From contig CM075760.1 in NCBI GenBank assembly GCA_037974335.1, positions 47,140,138 to 47,204,137 of the forward strand: a DNA stretch of 64,000 bases. The letters run 5' to 3'. Made by a program: the position numbers and the translations under genes. The stretch comes from Prionace glauca. Taxonomy: Eukaryota; Chordata; Chondrichthyes; Carcharhiniformes; Carcharhinidae. Below the pieces are notes generated by a model. It was not told the origin of the DNA. It made no database searches and saw only the letters and a list, made by a program, of their open reading frames with translations. Positions 9,765 to 19,470 of the stretch are shown here, piece by piece; position 1 is the stretch's first letter, and the number at the start of each line of letters is the position of its first letter.

Positions 9765-10029
9765 TGGATTCTGCTGTTATTGCTGCTGTTCATCACATCC
9801 AGGACTGAACCCTGTTCATTCTGACAGTGGGTGAAGTGGGAGGGTCGGAGGGTTTCTTTCTGCTGGACTGGCTGGACTCATGACTTTGCTTCTAGTGGGC
9901 TGATGCTCTTTGACCCTGGGAGAGCACATTTCCACTGAAATGACCCACACAAACTGATGAAGAACATTTATTTAATCCTGGATAGTAAATAATGTTTTTC
10001 TCTACCACGACAGGTAGATCTAAAATAAA
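9765..10029 (+). terminator. ZNF-B 3' UTR and poly(A) signal
   Basis: Homologous to the ZNF-A 3' UTR (4215-4483, inverted) and partly to those of C and D (CTGCTGGACTGGCTGG). AATAAA lies at 10024-10029, just before an inserted CR1 3' end. Confidence 0.6.
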
Positions 10030-10039
10030 TACATTTGTC

Positions 10040-10425
10040 TGTTGATGTTGCTTTGGGAGTTGCCTACTGCTTCATGTCGTTGGTGTGTTTAAACTGGACC
10101 ATCTCGAGGGCAACATGACAGCTCAGAGATTATCTCTGTTACTGTGCGGACACATGGATTTGGGCCTGTGTCCGTGGGAGTTTGCGCGTTCTCCCCGTGG
10201 TTGCGTGGGTTTTCTCCGGGTGCTCCGGTTTCCTCCCACATCCCAAAAATGTGCTTTTAGGCTGATTGATTGGGTAACAAATTGTCCCTATATTGGACCT
10301 CCCTGATCCTCGCACATGAGGCATAGACTAAAATCATGAATAGGTCACTGAGACAACGGGACGGCGGCGCGGGCTCGTTGGGCCGAAGGGCCTGTTTCCC
10401 GTGCTGTGTTGTTCTTTGTCTCGGT
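10040..10425 (+). repeat. CR1-family 3' UTR fragment
   Basis: It matches the 3' region of the CR1 copies at 22431 and 36900. It includes a V-SINE-like core (TCCGGTTTCCTCCCACATCC) and the terminal GGGCCGAAGGGCCTGTTTCC followed by a TTGTTCTTTG tail. It is strongly 5' truncated and lies just after ZNF-B. Confidence 0.75.
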
Positions 10426-10429
10426 TCCA

Positions 10430-11320
10430 TTGAGTCTACAGCCCTGGGCCAGGCCAGTCGGCTCGATTGGTCTGTGTCAGTATTTATGCTCCACATGATC
10501 CTCCACCCACCCCTCTTCATCTCCCCCCATCAGCATATCCTTCTATTCCTTTCTCCCTATGTATGTATCTAACTTCCCCTTCAGTGTATTCATGCTGTTC
10601 ACCTCAACCACTCACTGTGGTAGTGAATTCCACATTCTCACCACTCGCTGGGTAAAGAGGTTTCTCACTGAAATCCCTATTGGATTATTGAACCCCTTCA
10701 CAATCTTAAAGACTTCCATCAGGTCACCCTTCAGTCTTCTCTTTTCTAGAGAAAAGCAGCCCCAGCCTTTCCTGAGGGTTAAATGCTCTCAGTTCTGGGA
10801 TTATTCTTGTGAATCTTTGTTGCTCCTTCTCCAGTGTGTCTATTTCCTTTTTCTAAATGGAGATCACAAATGTTGACAGTGTTCCCAGTGTAGCCTAACC
10901 CTGGTTCTGAACAAGTTGAACATAACTTCACTGATATTTAATTCCACCCATCGAGAATGGAACCCTATATCTGGGCCCCAAACTTCTGGAAGGATGTGAT
11001 GTTCTTAGAGAAGGTGCAGAGAAGATTTACGAGAATGATTCCAGGGAGGAGGGACTTCAGTGAGTTGGAGGGTCTGGAGCAGCTGAAATTTCTTTCCTTA
11101 GATCAGACAGGATTGGGAATGGGGCCATTCAGCCCATTGAGTCCATGTCGGCTCTCTTTAGATCCAACTGTTGCCCTGTTCTCTCTCCGTATCCCTGTGG
11201 ATTGATTTCCCTGAAATGCCCGTCCAATTTCCTTTTGGAAACATTCCAGTATCTCTGCTTCAGCCCAATCATAGGAAGTGAATTCGGATATTTACCACTT
11301 CAAATGCAGACGAGGAGCAG
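10430..11320. repeat. Mixed LINE remnants
   Basis: 10620-10950 resembles the reverse strand of a CR1-like C-terminus (TTCCACATTCTCACCACTCG). 10955-11120 on the plus strand encodes a KVQRRFTRMIPG-like motif. 11115-11320 is a further minus-strand LINE 3' scrap (CATTCAGCCCATTGAGTCC). All are old and broken. Confidence 0.6.
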
Positions 11321-11759
11321 AGAGCACAAAAGGAGGCCGTGTGTCCCACGCTGCCTCTTCAAACATTCTAAACAACAAGTTCAAGGAAACCATGTTAAAT
11401 TCTAACATGTGACTGGAGCTGTATTTTAAAAATTAATATTGGATTCATCTACATGCTTGTGGAAGCTGCAAAGCGAGCAGGAGTTGTATAAACTAAAAAT
11501 TTCTTCGAAGAATTTAATCAGTTGGAAGACATTATAATTCTGTCAAATTTGGCTCAAGAATAAGGTTGATTGCTCAGTTCAAGTCAGAAGGAAAGCTATT
11601 GGTTTGCAGCAAGTCTCTTTTCAAACCAGTATATCTTGTATTAACTTTATTCAGTTGTGGGACATGGGTGTCACTGGCTGGTCAACATTTATCGCCCATC
11701 CCTAGATGCCCTTGTTCAGAGGGCAGTTGAAGTCAACCACATTGTATGAACTAAATGTG
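11321..11759. other. No gene recognised; short repeat scrap
   Basis: Mostly unassigned AT-rich sequence. 11650-11740 resembles the widespread shark-type repeat with GGGTGTCACTGGCTGG and TTTATCGCCCATCCCTA. Confidence 0.4.
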
Positions 11760-12590
11760 TTCATTAAATATTACTGTATTTAGAACAAAGAGAGTTACAG
11801 GGACAGGCCCTTCAAGCCTGCACTGACCATGCTGCCAGACTAAATTAAAAACCCCTTCCAGGGAACACATCCCTCTATTCCTGTCCTATTCATGTATTTG
11901 TCAAGACGCCCCTTAAAAGTCACTATCGTATCCACTTCCACTCCCTCCCCTGACAACGAGTTCAAGGCACCCACTACTCTGTGTAAAAAATCTGCCTCAT
12001 ACATCTCCTTTAACCGTTGCACCTTAAACCTGTTCCCCCTAGTAATTGACTCTTCCACCCTGGGAAACAGCTTCTGACGATCCACTCTGTCCATGCCTCT
12101 CATAACCTCGTAGACTTCTATCAGGTCTCCCCTTAACCTCCATCATTCCAGTGAAAACAAACCAAGTTTCTCCAACTTTTCCTCCAAACCAGGCAACATC
12201 CTGGTAAGTATCTTCTGTACCCTCTCCAAAGCCTTCACATCCTCCTGGTGGTGTGGCAACCAGAATTGAACACATTATTCCAAGTGCGGCCTAACTAAGC
12301 TTCTATAAAGCTGTAACATGAGTTGCCAATTTTTAAACTCAGTGCCCCGGCTGATGAAGGCAAGTATGCCATATGTCTTGACTACTTTCTCCACCTGCAT
12401 GGGCACTTTCAGTGACCTGTGTACCTGTACACCCAGATCCCTCTGCCTATCAATATTCTTAAGGGTTCTGCCATTCACTTTATATTTCTTATTTGTGTTA
12501 GACCTACCAAAATGCATTACCTCACATTTGTCTGGATTAAACTCCATCTGCCATCTCTCTGCCCCAATCTCCAACTAATCTCATTGTTTC
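11760..12590 (-). repeat. CR1-like LINE, RT C-terminal part
   Basis: On the minus strand it encodes RWQMEFNPDKCEVMHFGRSN, then RDLGVQVHRSLKV, LMLQLYRSLVRPHLE and, after frame breaks, RGMDRVDRQKLFPRV. This is the order expected for the end of a CR1 ORF2. It is 5' truncated, with several frame breaks. Confidence 0.8.
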
Positions 12591-12818
12591 CAGAGGAGCA
12601 GTTGGAGTGGTGATTCAGTGACGAGAGCTTGTCGGGAAGAGGGATTTTTACCTTTTTTCAGAGTTTTTTTCCTAAGCCGGGAGTGTAAAACCAGAAGTAG
12701 GCCCCAGTGAGACCTGGGAAGGTTTTTGTTCCTTTAAAAGGTACTTACCTTCAAGGGTTTGACCTCATTGTTTCCAGAGGAGCAGTTGGAGTGGTGATTT
12801 AGTGAAGAGAGCTGCCCC
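12584..12818 (+). repeat. Pair of about 50-bp direct repeats
   Basis: CAGAGGAGCAGTTGGAGTGG with about 15 bp on either side occurs at 12584-12633 and again at 12768-12818, with a few mismatches. The sequence between is unassigned. Confidence 0.7.
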
Positions 12819-14030
12819 ATCTGGTAGTTATTAGCTACCAGTCATTAACAAATGAGAAAGCCTTAAATGAGTTATAGTTAATCAATGAATAACAAATCAG
12901 TAAAAGATTGAGTTTTATTTGCTGTAAAAGCTTAATTGCTGTGTATATAAAGAATGTGCATGAGGATAAATGTACTGGCGGGAGAGACCTTCAAGCTCTG
13001 ATTCGCCTCAACATTTGAAACTGTGTAAATAAGGGATTGTACAGAATCAGCTAAAGGGAGAGAATGATCCAGTTCTCTTACATTCCTCTCTAAGAGAAGG
13101 TGGTGTCAGTAATTGAGGATCCAGTTAAATTAATCTACTGATCAAATTGACCAATTGTCCTGATACAACAGCCCCAACTCTGACATGAGGTAATCATCAC
13201 TTTGGAGATAAAAGTAGAGGTTCTGAAAGTCTTCCTTGCGAGCTAAATATTGAAGACTCCCGAGGCTGCTTTCCAAGGAAATTCCTGTCAGAGAAGGACC
13301 CAGACTCCTGAGGCTGAATTCCTGTGAAAGAAGGAGCCAGAGAGGGTTACGCTTCTACAGACTGATCACCCACATGAAGTTGTAAAAGTCAATGTCTTAA
13401 AGCTGTTCAGAAAAACCTTTTCATTCAATAAACTTCTTTTTAAATTTCTGCCTTTACCACAAAGAGGGCAGGGAACAGACTACAGATGAATTAAAGAGAA
13501 ACCATTTGTGTCCAGAACGTTGTGAATATCCTTTTACTCTGGTTGTCTTTGATCCTGAAGTCATTTTCTGTTTGTTTTAACCATATTCTGTTTCATTAAT
13601 AAACTTCACTCAGTAAAAATATTTGATTTTTCTGAACTTTTCCTGATGAGATTGATGCACTTCAGGGAAAGTGGGTGAGAGGGGTTGGCAGACTCTTTAA
13701 CAGAAAGTGAGTCTCTCTAAGGTAATTGACAAAGGAGCCAGAGGGGGAGATAAGATTTTATTTTATTTTTTGATACAGCGAGTTGAACTGATCCGTCTGA
13801 AAGCAGATTCAATCGAATCTTTCCAAAGGGTAAAGACTTGCAAGGGAAGAATTTGCAGGGCTGTGGGGAAACAGCAGAGCAGTTGGATAAATCAGAGTCC
13901 TTTCAAAGAGCTAGCAGGGGCACAATGGGCTGAATGGACTCCTGCAGCCTGTCAATCTCAGCCTCTTGCTTTTGTGCAGGTTAAAAGGGACAGATTTCAT
14001 TGCAGCCTCTTCCCTGTATGTGTATTTAAA
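12819..14030. other. No gene recognised
   Basis: AT-rich stretch with a TATATAAAG motif near 12953 and AATAAA motifs near 13425 and 13598. I see no open frame of known type and no paired terminal repeats, so no element name is offered. Confidence 0.4.
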
Positions 14031-14170
14031 GATGTGGAGATGCTGGCTTGTACTTGGGTAAACACAGTAAGAAGCTTCACAACACCAGGTTAAAATCCAA
14101 CCAGTTTATTGACAGTAATCCCACAAGCTTTCGGAATCGTTGTTCCTTCATCAGGTGTGTGGAAGCTTCA
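14031..14170 (+). mobile_element. Left arm of a foldback element relative
   Basis: It begins GATGTGGAGATGCTGGC and continues through CACAACACCAGGTTAAAATC and ACAAGCTTTCGG, matching the left end of the 6678 element with many differences. No right arm follows, so it is truncated. It probably belongs to an older subfamily. Confidence 0.65.
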
Positions 14171-14879
14171 CTTTAACAATTGAACAGACTTCTCTCCATC
14201 CCTCTCAGACCAGGGCATGAAGTCACGGCTCTGAAAATGGGGGTAACTTGTAAAACTAACAGCCCTCAGCACCTCTTTATAAACATCTCCCCCGACCAAA
14301 CTGCCTTCTCAAGACCCCTTTTCAATCCATTAAAAATGTCAAACACCTACATTAGCCAATTCCAATAAATCTTCAATTATAAACTAAAATATACGTGAGT
14401 TTTTGGGCGATTTAAAAACAAATGAACTATCTACTGAAAGGGTTAACTTTTCTGCAGAATCTAAAGGGGATGGGGAGTGAGCAGAAAAAAACTTGCACAC
14501 AATTACATCACTTTACACAAGTTTAAAAAACTCTAACGAGAAAACAAATTTGATTTTAAACTTCATCTATTAAGTTTGTTATAGCCCTCACCTTAATGTA
14601 ATTTGATCAGTTTTTGTTAGGGATGAGTAACTTCTTTATAAACTGGTTCACTCATTTTTTAAAATTCGAGATGGGCTCAGAGAATCAGAACCCTGACTTT
14701 GTCATCCTTATCCTTTTTTTGCCACCGCTCCCTCTATTTTGATTAAACACTTTATCGTAAAAGTTAAATACTGCAGATGCAGGAATCTGAAACGAAAACA
14801 GAAAATGCCAGAACATCTCAACAAGTCTCACAGCATCTGGAGAGAGAACAGAACCAATGTTTTGCGTCAGAGTCGCAAA

Positions 14880-15560
14880 AACCCAGCTTGCAGGTGCAGC
14901 AGGTGGTCAGGAAGGCGAATGGGATGCTGGCCTTCATAGCGAGGGGGATTGAATATAAAAGTAGGGAGGTCTTGCTGCAGCTGTATAGGGCATTGGTGAG
15001 GCCGCAGCTGGAGTACTGTGTGCAGTTTTGGGCGCCGCACCTGCGCAACGATATTTTGGCCTTGGAGGGAGTGCAGAGGAGGTTTACTAGGCTGATACCG
15101 GAGTTGAGGGGGTTGAGCTATGAGGAGAGGCTGAATAAACTAGGCTTGTACTCGTTGGAGTTTAGAAGAATGAGGGGAGATCTCATTGAGACGTATAAGG
15201 TGATGAATGGGATGGATAGGATAGAGGTGGAGAGACTCTTCCCGCTCAAAAAGGACAGTAGGACTAGGGGGCACAACCTCAAGATAAAGGAGGGGCGGTT
15301 TAGAACAGAGTTGAGGAGGAACTTCTTCACTCAAAGGGTGGTGAATCTCTGGAATTCTCTGCCTGTTGAAGTGGTGGAGGCTGCCTCGCTAAATATTTTT
15401 AAGACGCGTGTTGATGGGTTTTTGATAAGCGAGGGGATTAAGGGTTATGGGGAGAGGGCGGGAAGGTGGAACTGAGCCATGACAGATCAGCCATGATCTT
15501 ATTGAATGGCGGGGCAGGCTCGAAGGGCTAGATGGCCTACTCCTGCTCCTATTTCTGATG
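14880..15560 (+). repeat. CR1-like LINE C-terminal fragment with long open frame
   Basis: Nearly 200 codons stay open, encoding GMLAFIARGIEYKS, YRALVRPQLEYCVQFWAPHL, GVQRRFTRLIP, YEERLNKLGLYSLE and RNFFTQRVVNLWNSLP. That is the ordered C-terminus of a CR1-type ORF2. It ends with a short 3' UTR (GATCAGCCATGATCTTATTG). The open frame suggests a fairly young copy, 5' truncated and specific to S2. Confidence 0.82.
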
Positions 15561-15841
15561 TTCTTATGTCTGGATGACCCTTCATCAGGACTCTTAGGAA
15601 GTGTCATCCAGATTGCACTGTGGGGTTTCTATGACTCAAAACATTGGTTCTGTTCTTGAATCATTTAATCAATAAGTCTCTTGTTCTTATTTCCAAGTAG
15701 CAGGTAAGAGACCTGTCCGGTCCCCACTCAAGCTCTGATTTTTCACTGGCCATGCTTGGGTAGGATTATAACCATTAGAATCTACTCTCAGAGGGTCCGC
15801 TTTTCAGTCCAGTGCTATTTGGAGTATATCATCACTTCCAG

Positions 15842-16181
15842 CATAGAACCCTACAGTGCAGAAACAGGCCCTTCGGCCCATCGAGTCTGCACCGAACACA
15901 ATCCCATCCAGACCCTATCCCCATATCCCTACACATTTACCTGCTAATCCCTCTAACCTACACATCCCAGGACACTAAGGGGCAATTTTAGCATAGCCAA
16001 TGAACCTAACCCGCACATCTTTGGACTGTGGGAGGAAACCGGAGCACCCGGAGAAAACCCACGCAGACACGAGGAGAATGTGCAAACTCCACACAGGCAG
16101 TGACCCGAGCCGGGAATCGAACCCAGGACCCTGGAGCTGTGAAACAGCAGTGCTAACCACTGTGCTACCGTGCCGCCCACT
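15842..16181 (-). repeat. V-SINE-like SINE, near full length
   Basis: Minus-strand copy with tail ACCCTACAGTGCAGAAACAG, core CTTTGGACTGTGGGAGGAAA and a head ending GTGCTAACCACTGTGC. It is one of the best preserved copies here and is absent from the S1 and S3 paralogous positions. Confidence 0.85.
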
Positions 16182-16859
16182 TCACCCACTATTGGGTCAT
16201 AAGTCTCTCACAGTTTTTATCACAAATTTAGGATAAATTAATTTAAACAATGCCCGAGAATGCTTCTTAATTCCTTAATCAACTACCTACCACTGTTTGT
16301 TGATTGGTCAGACCTCCCTTTTTACAGATTCGGGTATCTCAGCCGCTGAACACCAGCCAGTCCTGGGATAAGCTTAATTCCAACTCATTTTGAGTAAATA
16401 TTCTCACCAGATCCTCTGTCGGGGCTCTGCTAAACAGCTTTAATGGTCCGTATTTGCAGAAACTGAGCAGTCACAGGAATGTGGTCAAGATCGTCCAGTC
16501 CCATCATGACTCACATTCAATCTGCAGTCCTTCAGTTATGACAGAATATGTGGCTGTATGTAGCTGTCTCGGCCACAGTCAACCCCAACACTGCCTTCCT
16601 GAACTGCTACAATGCCTGAGGTGTAAATGCATCCACAGTGCTGTTAGGGAGGGATTTCCAGCTACACATTCCAGACTTTCACTAACTGTTGGTGGATACC
16701 ACGTTGATATATTCCATTCAACCACACCCAAGGTGAGTTATCCCAATTTCATTATTGTCCAGGGCAATATATTCACAATATCTTTAAAACAGAAATTCAA
16801 CATTCCCATTTGATTTCAGGTATTAACATATTCTGTTAGTTTGTTCTTTATTGTCAATG

Positions 16860-17190
16860 TCAGGCTGGGGTTGTTCCTCTTGGAACAAAGGAGGTTGAGG
16901 GGAGATTTGATAGAGGTGGACAAGATTCTGACAGATTTAGATAAGGTGGACAAAGAAAAGTTGTTCCCATTCGCTGATGAGACAAGGACGAGGGGGACAC
17001 AGATTTAAGGTTTTGGGTCAGAGATGCAGGGGGAGGAATGTGAGGAAGAATATTTTACTGCAGTGAATGGTATTGACTTGGAACCCACTCCCTACGAGGG
17101 TGGAGGAAGTGGAAACAATCAATTACAAAGGAAATTGGATGGGCATCTGGGGGGTTTCAAACAGAAATGCTGACTAAATATCTCTGACCT
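16860..17190 (+). repeat. CR1-like LINE 3' fragment in S2
   Basis: Plus-strand equivalent of 27-245 and 28966-29290, with GGTTGAGGGGAGATTTGATA and AATTACAAAGGAAATTGGAT. It is part of the triplicated block. Confidence 0.7.
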
Positions 17191-17400
17191 TCCTAACACC
17201 CTGTCACTCTGTGATTCTTGTTAAATCTGAAACCAGGTATTCACAACAAAGCTCAGAGCATCATTTAGCCATGAAGCCATGAAACCAGCCAGTCCAGCAG
17301 AAAGAAACCCTCCACATTGACCAGCTGTGAGAATGAACAAAATGCAGTCCTGGATGTAACTGAGAGCTGAAACAGTAACAGCAGAATCCAACCCTGAATG

Positions 17401-18663
17401 TCACTTGTGAACTTGTTGGTGTCTCAGCAGCTGGGATGAAACTCTGAATCCCTTCCCACACTGAGAGCAGATGAACGGTTTCTCCCCAGTGTGAATTCGC
17501 TGGTGTGTCTGCAGGTGGGATGACTGAGTGAATCTCTTTCCACACTGAGAGCAGATGAATGGCTTCTCCCCAGTGTGAATTCGCTGATGTGTCTGCAGAA
17601 TGGATAACTCGTTGAATCCCTTCCCACACTGAGAGCAGGGGAATGGTTTCTCCCCAGTGTGAACTCGCTGGTGTCTCTGCAATTGGGATAACTGAGTGAA
17701 TCCGTCTCCACAGTGAGAGCAGATGAATGGCCTCTCCCCAGTATGAACTCGCTGGTGTAATCGCAGGCTGCTTAAATGAATGAATCCCTTCGCACACTGC
17801 GAGCAGGTGAACGGCCTCTCCCCAGTATGAACTCGCTGGTGTGTCAGCAGGCTAGTTGAATGAGTGAATCCCTTCCCACACTGAGAGCAGGTGAACGGCC
17901 TCTCCCCAGTGTGAACTCGCTGGTGTCTCTGCAAGTGGGATAACTGATTGAATCCCTTTCCACACAGAGAGCAGGTGAATGGCCTCTCCCCAGTGTGAAC
18001 TCGCTGGTGATTCTGCAGGTTGGATGAGTCATTGAATCTCTTCCCACACTGAGAGCAGGGGAATGGCTTCTCCCCAGTGTGAATTCGCTGGTGTCTCCGC
18101 AGGGTGGATGAGTCAGTGAATCTCTTCCCACACTGAGAGCAGGGGAATGGTCTCTCTCCAGTGTGAATTCGCTGGTGTCTCCACAGATAGGTTAACACAG
18201 TGAATCCTTTTCCACACTGAGAGCAGGTGAACAGTCTCTCCCTTGTGTGAATTTGCTGGTGTTTATACAGATTGGATAAGTAGTTGAATCCCTTTCCACA
18301 CTGAGAGCAGGTGAATGGTCTCTCCCCAGTGTGAACTCGCTGGTGTTTGCGCAGATTGGATAAGCGGTTGAATCCCTTTCCACATTGAGAGCAGGTGAAC
18401 AGTCTCTCCCTTGTGTGAATTTGCTGGTGTTTATACAAATTGGATAAGTGGTTGAATCCCTTTCCACACTGAGAGCAGGTGAATGGTCTCTCCCCAGTAT
18501 GAACTCGCTGGTGTTTGCACAGATTGGATAAGCGGTTGAATCCCTTTCCACATTGAGAGCAGGTGAATGGCCTCTCCCCAGTGTGGCTGCGTCGATGAGC
18601 TTCCAGCCGAGACGGGAATCTGTATCTCTTTCCACAGTCCACACATTTCCATGGTTTCTCCAT
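17401..18663 (-). CDS. ZNF-C: 15-finger C2H2 zinc-finger protein
   Basis: From the ATG of MEKPWKCVDCGKRY the frame gives about 420 residues with fifteen intact C2H2 fingers, ending LLRHQQVHK. Most fingers begin [11 protein letters not shown]; the SQC triad is shared with ZNF-D and sets these two apart. Fingers 2-3 and 4-5 are a duplicated two-finger unit (FN[RHY]LSNL...KHQ). The frame stays open 22 codons upstream to a GTG, but no ATG in frame occurs there, so I take 18663 as the start. The role is inferred from the family: nuclear DNA binding, no effector domain seen. It is the inverted paralogue of ZNF-D and lies beside the GC-box minisatellite promoter. No damaged finger was seen, so it is a good candidate for a working gene. 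Confidence 0.9.
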   Translation of the reverse strand: MEKPWKCVDCGKRYRFPSRLEAHRRSHTGERPFTCSQCGKGFNRLSNLCKHQRVHTGERPFTCSQCGKGFNHLSNLYKHQQIHTRERLFTCSQCGKGFNRLSNLRKHQRVHTGERPFTCSQCGKGFNYLSNLYKHQQIHTRERLFTCSQCGKGFTVLTYLWRHQRIHTGERPFPCSQCGKRFTDSSTLRRHQRIHTGEKPFPCSQCGKRFNDSSNLQNHQRVHTGERPFTCSLCGKGFNQLSHLQRHQRVHTGERPFTCSQCGKGFTHSTSLLTHQRVHTGERPFTCSQCAKGFIHLSSLRLHQRVHTGERPFICSHCGDGFTQLSQLQRHQRVHTGEKPFPCSQCGKGFNELSILQTHQRIHTGEKPFICSQCGKRFTQSSHLQTHQRIHTGEKPFICSQCGKGFRVSSQLLRHQQVHK

Positions 18664-18992
18664 GGTGCAGGTGTCCTTGCCTCTCTTTGGGTGGACAATC
18701 AGTTGAAGCCTCGTCCACACACACAACACATGTACAGTCGCTCCCCACTGTGAATGGTGTGATATTTATTCAGGCTGTGTAACTGGTTAAAGCTCTTCAG
18801 TCAGTGCTCTGGAACACTCTCACTTGAATGTGGAAGTGTGTTGATGCTTTTCCCGTCACACTGACGTTTGAAATCTTTTCAAATCTCCTTCCAGGTTCAA
18901 TGGCTGATGATATTCAGATCCCAAGGAACATGACTCTGCCATATCTAGACCTGATGTTTGAGATTTCAGCCTGTGATTCCTCTTTCAATATC
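18664..18992 (-). other. ZNF-C untranslated leader
   Basis: The acceptor TTTTACAG (minus) ends at 18993, followed by the conserved leader. The fossil finger shows CVCGRGFN then TGA, as in the paralogues, but here it is not in frame with the start ATG. A 5-nt deletion in the GKSF region is shared with ZNF-D. Confidence 0.7.
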
Positions 18993-19470
18993 CTGTAAAA
19001 CAAGTTGACACAAGTCATCAGTGTCAGGACAGGATAGAAATTAAGAACAGACAATTCTCGTTTCTATGCAACATTCTTTCCTCTCTCATTTCCCAAAAGC
19101 TGTAAATCTCCATGTCACACACTCGCCCTCCATTCTCACTCTGCTGTATCTAATATTCACCCTCCCAATTCTCCTGAAGGTGCTGATTGAGGCTGATTAA
19201 CAGATCCATGCTCACTGCTTCCTGTCCAGGAGACACACAGCTAAAAGTCTCCATGCAGGTTGCCAGAAGATCTGTGCACATATGACTGGACTAAAAATGT
19301 GTGGAATGTACAGACTGGATTCACTTCCTTACCCTTCAGTTGCTGCAAGTCCCCAATTTCCCCCAGAATGAGGAAAGAAATGGAAAGGGGGAAACATTGA
19401 TTTCCTCCCAGATGTTGCACAGAGGAGGAAGTTTCAGCCTGAAGCTCATTGGACAACTCTTGTGACATCA
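18993..19470 (-). other. ZNF-C intron and altered exon 1 border
   Basis: Family intron blocks are present. At the place where A, B, E and K have the GTGAGT donor, the minus strand reads CATCTGGGAGG, so the GT is gone. A GGGTAAGG at about 19326-19333 (minus) could serve instead. Exon 1 of this gene is therefore unresolved. Confidence 0.55.

Larger units (their letters stand above)
14366..17215 (-). repeat. Segmental duplication copy S2 (inverted)
   Basis: Inverted relative to S1 and S3 and lying downstream of minus-strand ZNF-C, as S3 lies downstream of ZNF-D. It is longer than the other copies because a LINE piece (14880-15560) and a SINE (15842-16181) entered after duplication. Confidence 0.75.

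Noticed and set aside
12819-13640. TATATAAAG and AATAAA motifs suggesting a solitary LTR
   Set aside because: No paired terminal repeats, target duplication or internal coding sequence could be seen, so no such element is claimed.
18664-18729. 22-codon N-terminal extension of ZNF-C
   Set aside because: It has no ATG in frame (it opens at GTG), and the paralogues start at MEKPWKC.
17261-18748. Several 95-178 codon frames overlapping ZNF-C on the same strand
   Set aside because: They are out-of-frame readings of the finger repeats (peptides such as SALSVGRDS) and appear over every array in the window.
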